Shown here piece by piece: positions 1 to 10,752 of a DNA stretch of 64,000 bases. Both the position numbers and the translations under genes were made by a program. Numbering within the stretch: the first letter of the stretch is position 1; the number at the start of each line of letters is the position of its first letter. The notes under the pieces are model-generated. The model was not told where the DNA came from, made no database searches, and saw only the letters and a list, made by a program, of their open reading frames with translations. This DNA comes from Castor canadensis (lineage: Eukaryota > Chordata > Mammalia > Rodentia > Castoridae): assembly GCF_047511655.1 (NCBI RefSeq), contig NC_133387.1, forward strand, positions 140,488,853-140,552,852. Direction: 5' to 3'.

Positions 1-453
1 TAGCTAGGACAACAGGCACCGCTCTCCTTTGTGGTTAAGTGAACATTTTTTATCAAACATGTACAAAAATATAAGGAATTCTCACAAAAATAAGGACCAA
101 GATTTTGTAATTATCAATCGTTTCCCATATTTATGTGATGTATACTTTTTTGTGGAAATATCTTAAAGAAAATCCTAGCCATCATATCATTCAATCCCTA
201 CATCTTTTAGCATTTATCTTTAAAAATAATAGACATTTTCTTACATACAACGCAGAATGCTAACATCCCTAACAACAATTCTTCAGTGTCATCTAATATC
301 AACTATATTCAAACTATATTCAACTATATTCAAATTCTCAATTGTCTCAAAAATGCCTTTTTTGTGGTTTTGGTTTGTTTAAATCAGAGTCAATACAAAG
401 CCACACATTGAGATTATTACTTTTTTCCGATCTCTTTTAATTTAGTACAGAGG
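1..453. other. AT-rich, no gene
   Basis: No coding signal. 300-340 has a short imperfect repeat of CTATATTCAA units. 340-453 resembles an ancient interspersed repeat that I cannot name. Confidence 0.6.
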
Positions 454-641
454 CACTGTTGACTTTTGGACCAGATAATTGGAGGGATCTGGACTGTGCA
501 TTGTATGATGTTTCATAGCATCCTGGACCTCTGCTCCCTAGATTCCAGTCCCATTTCTCACACCCTGACAATAAAGAATGTCTCTACACATTGTCAGATG
601 TCCCTGAAAGTCAAAATCACCTCTGGTAGTGAACACTGACC
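454..641 (-). mobile_element. MER20-like hAT (Charlie) DNA transposon remnant
   Basis: About 190 bp with the MER20-type progression in reverse: a cue like GACTGTGCATTGTATGATGT, then AGCATCCTGGACCTCTGCTC, then AATGTCTCTACACATTG and a final GTAGTGAACACTG. Non-autonomous and old. Confidence 0.65.
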
Positions 642-712
642 TAGTATAAACCCTCTTCCTTTTCTTCTTCTTCTTTTTTTTTATATGACATTAACTTACT
701 GTGATGGCTAAT

Positions 713-932
713 CTTTTTTTTTTTTTTTTGATGGGCTGGGGTTTGAACTCAGGGCTTCGTGCTTGCAAACCAAGCACTATATTTTAGGCCACACCTCCGG
801 TCCATTTTGCTCTGGTTATTTTGGAGATGGGGTCTCGCAAACATTTGCCATGACTGGCTTTGAACTGTGAACCTCCTGATCTTAGCCTCCCAAGTAGCTA
901 GGATTACAGGCATGAGCCACTGGTGCCCAGCT
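713..932 (-). mobile_element. B1-ID composite SINE
   Basis: Starts with a T run (reverse-complement tail), then the ID block GGGTTTGAACTCAGGGCTTC, then the B1-like block ending AGCTAGGATTACAGGCATGA GCCACTGG. Confidence 0.8.
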
Positions 933-1007
933 ATGTGCCTAGCAAGCACGAGATCCTGAGTTCAAACCCCAGTGCTGCTCTCCAGCCAAAAACAAACAAA
1001 CAAAAAA
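932..1007 (+). mobile_element. ID-like SINE fragment
   Basis: GTGCCTAGCAAGCACGAGAT followed by a B-box-like GAGTTCAAACCCC and an A-rich tail of CAAA units. It abuts the preceding SINE tail-to-head. Confidence 0.6.
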
Positions 1008-1354
1008 CTGCCAAACTCTCTTCCAAAGTGGCTGTACCATTTTGCGTTCCCAACCGCAATGAATGAGAGTTCCTTGCATTTATTTTGTCCATATTTTGGA
1101 TTTTGGCCATTCTAAAAGGTTTGTAGTGATATCTCTTTGTGGTTTTAATTTGTGATTTCCTAATGACATATGATGTTGAACAACTTTTCATATCCTTACT
1201 TTCCATCTGTCTACCTTCTCTGAGGAGGTGTCTGTTCAGTTCTTTAGACCAATTTTAAAGTGGGTTGTTTTTATATTGTGGAATTTTAAGAGTTCTTTGC
1301 AAATATTTTCTCCCAGTCTGTGGCATTTCTTCTCATTTTCTTGACATTGAGCAA
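1008..1354 (-). mobile_element. L1 ORF2 fragment
   Basis: Reverse-strand L1 ORF2 C-terminal region, recognisable from the stretch around CTTCCAAAGTGGCTGTACCA and the parallel with the younger copy at 7830-8200. Many stops and indels. Confidence 0.7.
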
Positions 1355-1361
1355 AATTTTC

Positions 1362-1748
1362 CCCCACGTTTTTATTAGTGCATATTAATTATATAATGTA
1401 GGGGGTTTCACTGTTTTATTTCCATGTATACATAGTATACTTTGATCATATTTCCCCACCCCTTGCCCTCTCTTTTCTCCCGGCTCACACTGGGATAGGA
1501 CAACATAGTCCCCCATTTATGTTCATGCCATTTTTAGCTTCTGGATATGAGAAAAAATATGTGGTATTTGTCTTTCTGATTCTGACTTTTTTTTTTTTTT
1601 TTGCTTAATATGATGATCTGCAGTTCTAACCATTTTCCTTCAAGTGACATAATTTGGTTCTTTATGCCTGAATAATACTCCATAGTGTAAATATATCACA
1701 TTTTCTTTATCCATTCATCTGTTGATGCATACCTAGACTGACTCCATA
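1362..1748 (-). mobile_element. L1 3' end (older 3' UTR type)
   Basis: Begins TTTTTATTAGTGCATATTAA and contains GGGGGTTTCACTG, a pyrimidine-rich block and then ORF2-end sequence (GCCTGAATAATACTCCATAG). The same 3' UTR type recurs at 13265, 13669, 54506, 57140 and 61475. Confidence 0.7.
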
Positions 1749-1749
1749 A

Positions 1750-1832
1750 CTTGGTGGTGCTGGGATTTGATCTTAGGGCCCAATGTTTGCTGGGCAGGCA
1801 CTCTACCACTTGAGCCACACCTCCAGCCCATG
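1750..1832 (-). mobile_element. ID-like SINE
   Basis: GGTGGTGCTGGGATTTGATC then GGCACTCTACCACTTGAGCC ACACC, the reverse complement of the ID B-box and A-box order. Confidence 0.7.
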
Positions 1833-1846
1833 TTAGTTCTTCTTTA

Positions 1847-1977
1847 TTTTTTTTTTTTTCATTTTTCTTTTATTATTCATATGTGCATACAAGGCTTGGT
1901 TTATTTCTCCCCCCTGCCCCCACCCCCTCCCTTACCACCCACTCCACCCCCTCCCGCTCCCCCCCTTAATACCCAGC
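1847..1977 (-). mobile_element. Young 5'-truncated L1 (131 bp) with target duplication
   Basis: T run, TATTCATATGTGCATACAAG, then the C-rich 3' UTR block. TAGTTCTTCTTTA flanks it on both sides (1834-1846 and 1978-1990), a 13-bp exact duplication marking a single retrotransposition event. Confidence 0.9.
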
Positions 1978-1990
1978 TAGTTCTTCTTTA

Positions 1991-3085
1991 AATGTTTGGT
2001 AGAATTCGTCAGTGAATCCATCTACTCCTGAGGAACTATTATTGCTTCAAACTCATTACTTATTATAAGATCTGCTTAAGTGGCTTAGATTAATTTGGTT
2101 CAATTTAGGTCATGTGCATCTAGAAATTTATCCATTTCTTCTATATTTTCCAGCTTATTGGATTATAAGTTTTTGAAATATTCCTTAATAATTTTCTCTG
2201 AATTTCATTGGTATTTGTTGTGATATCCCCCATTGCATCTCTAATTTTATTAATTTGGGTTTTCTTTCTCTTTCTTTTGGTTAGTTTGGTGAAGGGTTAC
2301 CAATCTTGTTTATCTTTTCAAAGAACCAACTCTTTTCTTCCTTGTATTGTTCTTTCAGCCTCTGTTTCATTAATTTCTGCCCCAATCTTTATTATTCTTT
2401 TCCATCTGTTGCTGTGGAGTTTGGCTTGTTCTTGTCTTTCTGAGCTTCAGGTGTGTCATTAAGTTATTTGAGTTTTCTCTAGCTTTTTTAGTGTAGGCAC
2501 TCATAGGCATAAACTTTCCTCTTAGCACTTCATTTGCTATGTCCTTTTGGGACATAACATTTTCATTTTCATTAGATTCTAGGAATATTTTATTTCCTCT
2601 TTGTTTCTTCAGTGATGCACTGATTATCTCTATGTGTTTCGATACTTTCTGTAATTACTTTTGCTACTGATTTCTAATTTTATTTTACTGTGGTCTGATA
2701 AAACATAGGAAGTTATTTCAATTTTCTTGTATTTGTTGACTTGTTGTTTGTCCTAAAATATAACCTATTTTGGAGAAAATTCCATGGGCTGCTGAGAAGA
2801 ATGTGTATTCTTCAGCTGCTGAGTGGGATATCTGGTAGAGGTCTGTTAAGTCCAGTTGATCTATAATATCTTTTAATTGAAGGTTTCTTTATTCATTTTT
2901 TTTTTGGTCTGGATGACCTATCTATTTATGAGAGTGGGATACTGAAGTCACTCACTATTATCTTGGGGTCTATCTGTGCTTTTATGTAGTCGTGTTTATG
3001 ACATTTATTGTGGTAACCTTCAGTGCATGTATGTTTACAATTGTTATATCCTCTTCATGGATTAGTCCATGGCCTTATATCTAAA
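1991..3085 (-). mobile_element. Old L1 ORF2 fragment
   Basis: Degenerate reverse-strand ORF2, in the order expected upstream of the sequences left of it. Matches the L1 reverse-transcriptase-to-endonuclease region in character (for example around AAGAACCAACTCTTTTCTTC). Interrupted by many stops. Confidence 0.7.
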
Positions 3086-3232
3086 AACCAAGTGTCTGAC
3101 TAGAGGTAGGTTCGAGTGGTATAGTGCCTGCTTTGTAAAAAGCAATTGTTATTCCTAAATTCACATAGGAATGATTGATTGATTGATCTTCCTCCTCTTA
3201 TACTTCTTCCTCTTCTCTTCCTTCTTCCTTTT

Positions 3233-3412
3233 GCAATGCTTGGGATCAAACCCAGGGCCTTGGGCATACTAGGCAAGTGCTCTACCATTGAGATGCACCC
3301 CTAATCCTTTTTTTTTGTTATAGTCCAGGCTGGCCTCAAACTTGTGATCCTCCTGCCTTGACCTCCCAAGTTCTGGGGTTACAGGCATGTACTAACACAC
3401 CTGGCTCACCTA
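3233..3412 (-). mobile_element. ID plus B1 SINE
   Basis: TGCAATGCTTGGGATCAAAC through GTGCTCTACCATTGAGATGC (ID), T run, then GTCCAGGCTGGCCTCAAACT to ACAGGCATGTACTAACAC (B1), all reverse complement. A partial plus-strand ID head may lie just before it (3105-3150). Confidence 0.75.
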
Positions 3413-4135
3413 CAATTTCTCTCATGTTATCTTCTAGGAGTTTCATAGTTTTGTATTTTATATATTAAGGTCTATGATTTATTTTAATTGTTGAGAAGGG
3501 TATAAGACCTATATTTAGATTTTTTTTCCTTTGTGGATGTCCACTTCTTGCATTTGTTGAAAGGATTGTCTTTGTCATTGTATTGCATTTGTGCCTTTGT
3601 CAAAGATGAGTTGGCTGTATATTATATAGGTCTTTTTCTGGTGTCTCTATTCTGTTCCATTCATCTGCTTATCTACTTTTTTTTTTTTGCCACTCCTATA
3701 CTGCCTTAATTACTGTAGCTTTATAGTAAGTCCCAAAGTGAGGTGGTGTTAGTCCTGACTTTGTTCTTCTCTTTCAATATTAAGTTGGCTATTCTAGGTG
3801 TTTTTTTTTTTCTTTTTCTTTTTGGTTGGGACTGGGGTTTGAACTAAGGGCTTCATGCTTACAAAGCAAGCACTCTACCATTGAGACACACCTCCAATTC
3901 CTATTTTAGGTCTTTTGCCTCTTTTCTTTAGAATCAACTTTCAATATCCACTAAATAACTTGCTGAGATTTTTACGGGATTGCATTTAATCTGTAGCTCA
4001 AATTGGAAGGAATTTAACTCTTGTCAGTATTAAGTCCTTCTATCAATTAGCATAAAATAGTTCTCCATTTACTTAGTTCTTTGATATCTTTCATCAGTTT
4101 TATAGTTTTCCTTATACATATTTTTATATTTATAC
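3413..4135 (-). mobile_element. Old L1 ORF2 fragment, SINE-interrupted
   Basis: Degenerate reverse-strand L1 parallel to 8480-8940 of the younger copy (for example GTCAAAGATGAGTTGGCTGT, then TCTATTCTGTTCCATTCATC). A SINE splits it at 3800-3903. Confidence 0.7.
3800..3903 (-). mobile_element. ID-like SINE inside old L1
   Basis: T-rich tail, GGTTTGAACTAAGGGCTTCA, then CACTCTACCATTGAGACACA CC. Confidence 0.75.
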
Positions 4136-5600
4136 CTGTCTTAGTTTGGGCTTCTATAACAGAATACCATAGACTGGGAGTGTTAAACAATAGAAATTTG
4201 CTTCTTTTAGTCCTGGAGGTTGGGCAAAATCACTCTTCCTAGTCTGTAGGTGGGCAATATTCTTGAATCCTGATTTGGTGGAGAAATGGTGAGCTCAAAC
4301 TCTCACAGCGCTTCTTAGAAGGGCACTATTTCTGGTGAACACCTGTAATCATGAGTTCGAGTCCAGTCTGGAAGGCCCTGTCTTAAAAAAGGAAGAACTA
4401 TTTCCATTCATGAGGGCCCTATCCTCATGACTTACCTCCCCAAAGCATCTATTTCATGATACCATCATAATGGGGGTAAGATTTCAACATATGAATTTTG
4501 GGAGGACACAACCATTCAGTCTATAGCATTCTGATCTGTCAAAATTCCTATCCTTCTCACATACAAAATATATCTATTCCATGTTAAGTTTTGCTGAACC
4601 TCTTTGGTTCAAAGCTCTGCTTTCTGGCACCCACTGGGGTGGTGGTCCTGCTTCTGTCCAGCAGGGCTTACATGTCCATGCCTCTTCTTGAGTGGTGGTC
4701 AGTGTCCATGACTTTGTCAGACTGAAGTTGCACCCTTAGACAGGGTTGTGCCTCTAATGTTCTGCTTGGCTCTGACCTCCCTTGGATATTGATCCTGCCC
4801 TTTGAATTTGAGGTGGAGGCAGTCCGCTACCCTGGGCCATGCAGTTTGGTTTTGTGGTGGAAGTGGCAGCCCTGATGATCTCTGAATTATCTGTGGGTGT
4901 CCTTCCCTTGTTTTAAAAAATCCCACATGGTCTAAGCAGTCTGACAGTTTTCCTTCCTTTAGTCCTAGCTGGCAGTGTTTCTGTGCTACACACCCATGAT
5001 CATTCCTGTTTCTGTTAAGATGGCTTCTTAGGTCCATGGTTCACATCACACCAATCTCCTTATCCAATTGTCAGTCTACCACAATGTTAGTGTTCTTTTC
5101 TGAACACACCTTGTCATTTTTTTTAAATGGACTTGCTGAGAATTTTCCAAATCTTTAAACTCTCATTCCTTTTTTGCTTAACAATTCCATTTTCAGTTCA
5201 TTCCTCTCCACTTGCACTTTACCATAAACAGTAAGAAGGAATGAAGCTGTTCCTTCAACACTTTGCTTAGAAATCTCTTTAGCTAAATATCCCATTTCAT
5301 TACTCATAAATTATGCTTTCCACACAACACTGTAACATGAACACTATTCAGTCAGGTTATTTGCCTCATGACAATAATGTTAGCTTTTTCTCTATTGTTA
5401 AATAACATGCTTCTCATTTCCATCTGATACTTCATTGTAGTGGCCTTACTGTCCATCTCTCTACCAATATTCTGTATGTAATTACTTTTGTATTCTCTAA
5501 GAAGAGAAACATTCTCACCCACAATCCATTTCTCCTATGAAACAGCATCAATAGAACATAATTTATATAGAAGTATACTCACGAAAACATTTTACCTAGT
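4136..5600 (-). mobile_element. ERVL-MaLR remnant: LTR plus part of internal region
   Basis: 4136-4530 reads as a reverse-complement MaLR-type LTR (CTTAGTTTGGGCTTCTATAA at one end, ACCATTCAGTCTATAGCA at the other). The following ~1 kb matches in memory the MaLR internal region in reverse, with cues such as CTTAACAATTCCATTTTCAG TTCATTCCTCTCCACTTGCA and TTACTGTCCATCTCTCTACC. MaLR internal regions are non-coding for retroviral proteins here; no intact ORF. A short B1-like piece interrupts at about 4330-4390. Confidence 0.6.
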
Positions 5601-6305
5601 CCCAAGATCTGCAGCTTGCAAGTTGGAGACCTACGAATACTGATGGTGAGAAAGGATTGAAAATGTCATAAGAATGAAGTTACAAAATTCTCTAGCCTGA
5701 GGGTAACATGAGACTGCAGTAATTCAGGTCATTCTAACCTATCATGGCAGGTTTCTGCAGACTTCCTGACACCATGAAAACAACAACCCCAGTAAAAGTC
5801 TTTTCTTGCTCATTACATTGTTATCAGGAATGTATAACGTAAGTGGCTGATGACACGCTAACATCCTGTGCTATTGTTGACCAATGCAATGGCAACAACC
5901 AGTTTGGTATAACCTCCTTCCTATTCTTTTTTAATATCTACAAAAACCCAGACCCCTCAGATGCCATTTCAGGAGCGCTTATTCAGGGCAACTGGAATTT
6001 GTGTTTTCTTTCTGGTTGGTCATCCTCATTTTGTCTCAAACTCTTTGTTCTCATGCTGGGTGTGCCTCAAGTTCCCTTTTAGATTGACAATGGTGTAGTT
6101 CAAAGATCCAAGAATTGGAGAAATAGTAGCATAGTTTCCAGTTCAAGTCTGAAGCCTGAGATTCAGAAGTGCTGAGGGCAGAAGAAGAATGATGTAGGCT
6201 AAGAACAAATTCAATCTTTCTTCACTAATTGGTTCTATTCAAGCCCTTAACAGAGTGTGTGATGCTCACCTACATTGGAGAGGACCCTCTACATTACTGA
6301 AGTCA
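5601..6305. other. Unique sequence, no gene
   Basis: No recognisable repeat or exon. A 79-codon plus-strand ORF at 5843-6082 has no similarity I recognise. Confidence 0.6.
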
Positions 6306-6309
6306 CCAA

Positions 6310-6530
6310 TTCGAAGCTAATCTCAGCCGCTTGGGTAATGCCAATAATCCAGCTACAAGGCAGACATAAATAGGAGGACTGTGGTCTGAGACCATCCCAG
6401 GCAAAAAATGTAAGACTCTATTTGAAAAATAAACTAAAAAGCAAAAAGTATACAGGAATGACTCAAGTGGTAGAGCACTTGCTTAGCAATAATGAGACCC
6501 TGAGCTCAAACCCCAGTACCATGGGAAAAA
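6310..6530 (+). mobile_element. B1-ID composite SINE
   Basis: Degenerate B1 left part with a linker, then TGACTCAAGTGGTAGAGCAC (A box) and GAGCTCAAACCCCAGTACCA (B box), ending in an A run. Confidence 0.75.
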
Positions 6531-6719
6531 AATAAGCTAATCTCTAGGAAACGCTATCTCAGACAATCTCATATCTGGCTATACTTGACTTGGTCAAGTT
6601 GTCACAGAAAATTAACCTTCATAATATCTAAGAATTTCATTGGGGTGATAATACAAATGTTCATGTGTTTTATTTTTACATTCCACTGTTCATTGCTGAT
6701 GTACAGGAAAGTAATTGAT

Positions 6720-6990
6720 TTTTTTGTTGGTTTGGATTTTTGACGGTACTAGAGTTTGAACTCAGGATCTTGTGTCTTGGTAGTTGGTAGACAAGTGCTC
6801 TGCCACTGAAAACACAAACTCAGCCCTGGTTTGTTTGTTTGTTTGTTTGTTTTTTAGCAGGGTCTTGCTTTGTAGCCCAAGCTGGCTTTTAACTAATTTT
6901 GTAGCCTCAGCTACCTTGAAGAACTCAAAATCCTACTACTTCCATTTTTCAAGTGCTAGGAAGCAGGCATGTGTGCCACCATGCCTGGTC
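6720..6990 (-). mobile_element. ID plus B1 SINE with (GTTT)n linker
   Basis: GAGTTTGAACTCAGGATCTT and GTGCTCTGCCACTGAAAACA, then GTTT repeats, then B1 GCAGGGTCTTGCTTTGTAGC to CCACCATGCCTGG, all reversed. It is adjacent to the young L1 insertion on its right. Confidence 0.75.
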
Positions 6991-7000
6991 TAGTGATTGA

Positions 7001-9414
7001 CTTTTTTTTTTTTATTCATATGTGCATACAATGTTTGGGTCATTTCTCCCCCCTCAACACCTCCCCCGTCCCTTCCCTCTCCCCCCCTTACCCCTCGATA
7101 CCTGGCAGAAACTATTTTGCCCTTATCTCTAATTTTGTTGTAGAGAGAGTATAAGCAATAATAGGAAGGACCAAGGGTTTTTGCTGGTTGAGATAAGGAT
7201 AGCTATACAGGGAGTTGACTCACATTGATTTCCTGTGCGTGTGTGTTACCTTCTAAATTAATTCTTCTCAAACTAACTTTTTCTCTAGTTCCTGGTCCCC
7301 TTCTCCTGTTGGCCTCAGTTGCTTTAAAGTATTTGCTTTAGTTTCTCTGCGTTGAGGGCAACAAATGCTATCTAATTTTTTAGGTGTCTTACCTATCCTC
7401 ATACCTCCCTTGTGTGCTCTCGCTTTTATCATGTGCTCATAGTCTAAGCCCATTGTTGTGTTTGCCCTTGATCTAATGTCCACATATGAGGGAGAACATA
7501 CGATTTTTGGTCTTTTGGGCCAGGCTAACCTCACTCAGGATGATGTTCTCCAAGTCCATCCATTTACCAGTGAATGATAACATTTCGTTCTTCTTCATGG
7601 CTGCATAGAATTCCATTGTGTATAGACACCACATTTTCTTAATCCATTCATCAGTGGTGGGGCATCTTGGCTGTTTCCATAACTTGGCTATTGTGAAGAG
7701 TGCTGCAATAAACATGGGTGTGCAGGTGTCTCTGGAGTAACCTGTGTCACATTCTTTTGGGTATATCCCCAAGAGTGGTATTGCTAGATCATATGGTAGA
7801 TCAATGTTTAGCTTTTTAAGTAGCCTCTTTTTTTCCAAAGTGGTCGTACTAGTTTACATTCCCACCAGCAGTGTAAGAGGGTTCCTTTTTGCCCCACATC
7901 CTCACCAACACCTGTTTTGCTAATGATGGCTATTCTAACAGGGGTGAGATGGAATCTTAGTGTGGTTTTAATTTGCATTTCCTTTATGGCTAGAGATGGT
8001 GAGCATTTTTTCATGTGTTTTTTGGCCATTTGAATTTCTTCTTTTGAGAAAGTTCTGTTTAGTTCACTTGCCCATTTCTTTATTGGATCATTAATTTTGG
8101 AAGAATTTAGTTTTTTAAGTTCCCTATATATTTTGGTTATCAGTCCTTTGTCTGATGTGTAGCTGGCAAATATTTTCTCCCACTCTGTGGGTGTTCTCTT
8201 TAGTTTAGAGACCATTTCTTTTGTTGAGCAGAAGCTTTTTAGTTTTATGAAGTCCCATTTATCTATGCTATCTCTTAGTTGCTGTGCTGCTGGGGTTCCA
8301 TTGAGAAAGTTCTTACCTATACCTACTAATTCCAGAGTATTTCCTACTCTTTCCTGTATCAACTTTAGAGTTTGGAGTCTGATATTAAGCTCCTTGATCC
8401 ATTTTGAGTTAATATTGGCATAGGGTGATATACATGGATCTAGTTTCAGTTTTTTACGACTGCTAACCAGTTTTCCGAGCAGTTTTTGTTGAAGAGGCTA
8501 TCTTTTCTCCATCGTATATTTTTAGCTCCTTTGTCAAAGACAAGTTGGTTATAGTTGTGTGGCTTCATATCTGGGTCCTCTATTCTGTTCCACTGGTCTT
8601 CATGTCTGTTTTTGTGTCAGTACCATGCTGTTTTTATTGTTACTGCTTTGTAATATAGTTTGAAGTCAGGTATTGTGATACCTCTAGCATTGTTCCTTTG
8701 ACTGAGTATTGCCTTGGCTATTGGTGGCCTCTTGTATTTCCATATAAATTTCACGGTAGATTTTTCAATCTCTTTAATAAATGTCATTGGAATTTTGATG
8801 GGAATTGTATTAAACATGTAGATTACTTTTAGGAGTATCGACATTTTTACTATGTTGATTCTACCAATCCATGAGCATGGGAGATCTCTCCTTTCTTTAG
8901 TCTTCCTCAATCTCTTTCTTTAGAAGTTTATAGTTTTCCTTGTAGAGGTCTTTCACTTCTTTTGTTAGGTTTACACCTAGGTATTTGATTTTTCTTGAGG
9001 CTATTGTAAATGGAATTGTTTTCATACATTCTTTTTCCGTTTGCTCATTGTTAGTGTATAGAAATGCTAATGATTTTTCTATGTTGATTTTATATCCTGC
9101 TACCTTGCTATAGCTATTGATGGTGTCTAGGAGCTTCTGAGTAGAGTTTTTTTGGGTCTTTAAGGTATAGGATCATGTCGTCTGCACATAGGAATATTTT
9201 GACAGTTTCTTTACCTATTTGTATTCCTTTTATTCCTTCTTCTTGCCTAATTGCTCTGGCTAGGAATTCCAGTACTATGTTGAATAGGAGTGGAGATAGT
9301 GGGCATCCTTGTCTAGTTCCTGATTTTAGAGGGAATGGTTTCAGTTTTTCTCCATTAAGTATAATTGCTGGCTGTAGGTTTGTCATATATAGCTTTTATA
9401 ATGTTGAGGTACTT
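7001..9414 (-). mobile_element. Young 5'-truncated L1, 2.4 kb
   Basis: Reverse strand: A-tail (T run at 7002-7013), C-rich 3' UTR, ORF2 end, and back to the reverse-transcriptase region before truncation. TAGTGATTGA flanks it at 6991-7000 and 9415-9424. The right flank is older L1, so this is an L1 inserted between a SINE and another L1. Confidence 0.9.
7473..9386 (-). pseudogene. Broken L1 ORF2 (reverse transcriptase and C-terminal part)
   Basis: ORF2 is split into pieces: 9114-9386 (fingers/palm, with [15 protein letters not shown] and CADDMILYL), 8617-8910 ([20 protein letters not shown], thumb region), 7808-8362 and 7473-7838 (C-terminal region, overlapping in different frames). The usual FADD of L1 reverse transcriptase reads CADD here. 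Several frameshifts and stops mean no full protein is made. Confidence 0.9.
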
Positions 9415-9589
9415 TAGTGATTGAGTTTTACATTTTAATCTTGTGCTCTGCAATCATACTAATTACATGATATAGTAAATTTCTAGTCTCAGTAGTAAAG
9501 TTTTTTTTGTTGATTCTTTCAGATTTTCTACATAGATGACCCTGTCATTTGTGAAGAAAGACAGCTGATGTCTTCCTTTCCAATCTCTG

Positions 9590-9790
9590 CATTTTTTTTT
9601 TTTTCAGTACTAGGGCTTGAATTCAGAAGCTTCACCTTGAGTCACTCCACCAGCCTTATTTTTGTGAAGGGCTTTTTAAGATAGGGTCTTGCAGAACTAT
9701 TTCCCTGGGCTGGCTTCGAACTGTGATCCTACTGATCTCTGCCTCCTGAGTAGCTAGGGTTACAGGTATGAGCAGCTAGCACCTGGCTTT
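9590..9790 (-). mobile_element. B1-ID type SINE
   Basis: T run, CAGTACTAGGGCTTGAATTC, then GGGCTTTTTAAGATAGGGTC and GGGTTACAGGTATGAGCAGC, reversed order. Confidence 0.75.
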
Positions 9791-10640
9791 TATTTTCTTT
9801 TTTAAAAAGAAACTTGTTAGGATTTCCAGATATTGAAAAGCAGTGACAGGAAAGTACATCCTTCTTTGTTCCTTAACTTAATGCAAGAAAGCTTCAAGAT
9901 TTTCACCAGCAAGAATGATTTTAATTGCAGTTTTTTGTAGATGGTCTATATCAAGTTGAGGAAGTTCCCTCTCTATTCCTTATTTGCTGAGAGTTTTTTT
10001 TTTAATCATGAATGAATACTCAATTTTGTTAAATGTTTTTTAAGAATCTATTGGTATAATCAAGTGATTTTAAAAATTTTAACCTATTGTTATGTTAGAT
10101 TTCATTAATTGATTTTCAGATGTTGAATAAGCCTGTGTACCTGGGATAAATTCTACCTGGTCATGACAAGTAATTTTTTATATATACACCATTGGATTAA
10201 ATTTGCAAATATTTTGCTGAGAATTTTTGCAGCAATTCTCATGAGGGATACATATTGGTCTCTGTTTTCTTTTCTTGTAATGTCTTTGGTTTTGGTATTA
10301 CAATAATGCCAACTTCATAAAATAAGTTAGGAAGTATTTCTTATGCTTCTATTTTCTGGAACTGATTATAGAAAATTAGTATCATTTCTTCCTTCAGTGT
10401 TTTGTAGAATTCACCAGTGACCACATTTGGGCACAGTGCTTTCTTTTCTCAAAGGTTGCTAATTATTGATTCAATTTCTTTAATAAATGTAGGCCTAGTC
10501 AAATGTCTATTCTTTTGTTTGTGAGTTTTGGCAGTCTTCCAAGTGTTGGTTCATTGTAACTAGGTTATTAATTGTGGACATAGAGTTGTACATAGCATTC
10601 CTTTATTATACTTTCAAGGTTCATGGACTCTATGATGACA

Positions 10641-10653
10641 TCAACTCTTTTCT
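10641..10653. repeat. Target-site duplication of the 5S pseudogene, left copy
   Basis: TCAACTCTTTTCT here is repeated exactly at 10740-10752, next to 5S nucleotide 1. Its last three bases, TCT, also match the 5S insert. Confidence 0.9.
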
Positions 10654-10739
10654 CCCAGTCAAGTACTAACCAGGCCCACCCTGCTTAGCTTCTGAGACCA
10701 GATGAGATCAGGCGCATTCAGGGTGGTGTGGCCATAGAC
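10651..10739 (-). pseudogene. 5S rRNA retropseudogene, 3'-truncated and tailless
   Basis: The reverse complement begins GTCTATGGCCACACCACCCT, matching 5S rRNA from nucleotide 1, and continues past GAAGCTAAGCAGGG to CTGGGAGA, about nucleotide 90 of 121. There is one deletion near nucleotide 62 and some ten substitutions. The last AGA (10651-10653) is shared with the target site. The A-box region is present, but the end of the internal promoter (C box) is missing, so transcription is unlikely. It is flanked by 13-bp duplications and sits inside an old minus-strand L1. Confidence 0.93.
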
Positions 10740-10752
10740 TCAACTCTTTTCT
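10740..10752. repeat. Target-site duplication of the 5S pseudogene, right copy
   Basis: Exact copy of 10641-10653. On the minus strand the 5S sequence begins at the very next base. Confidence 0.9.

Noticed and set aside
7473-9386. Minus-strand ORFs of up to 184 codons as genes
   Set aside because: They are frames of one broken L1 ORF2, with target duplications around the element.
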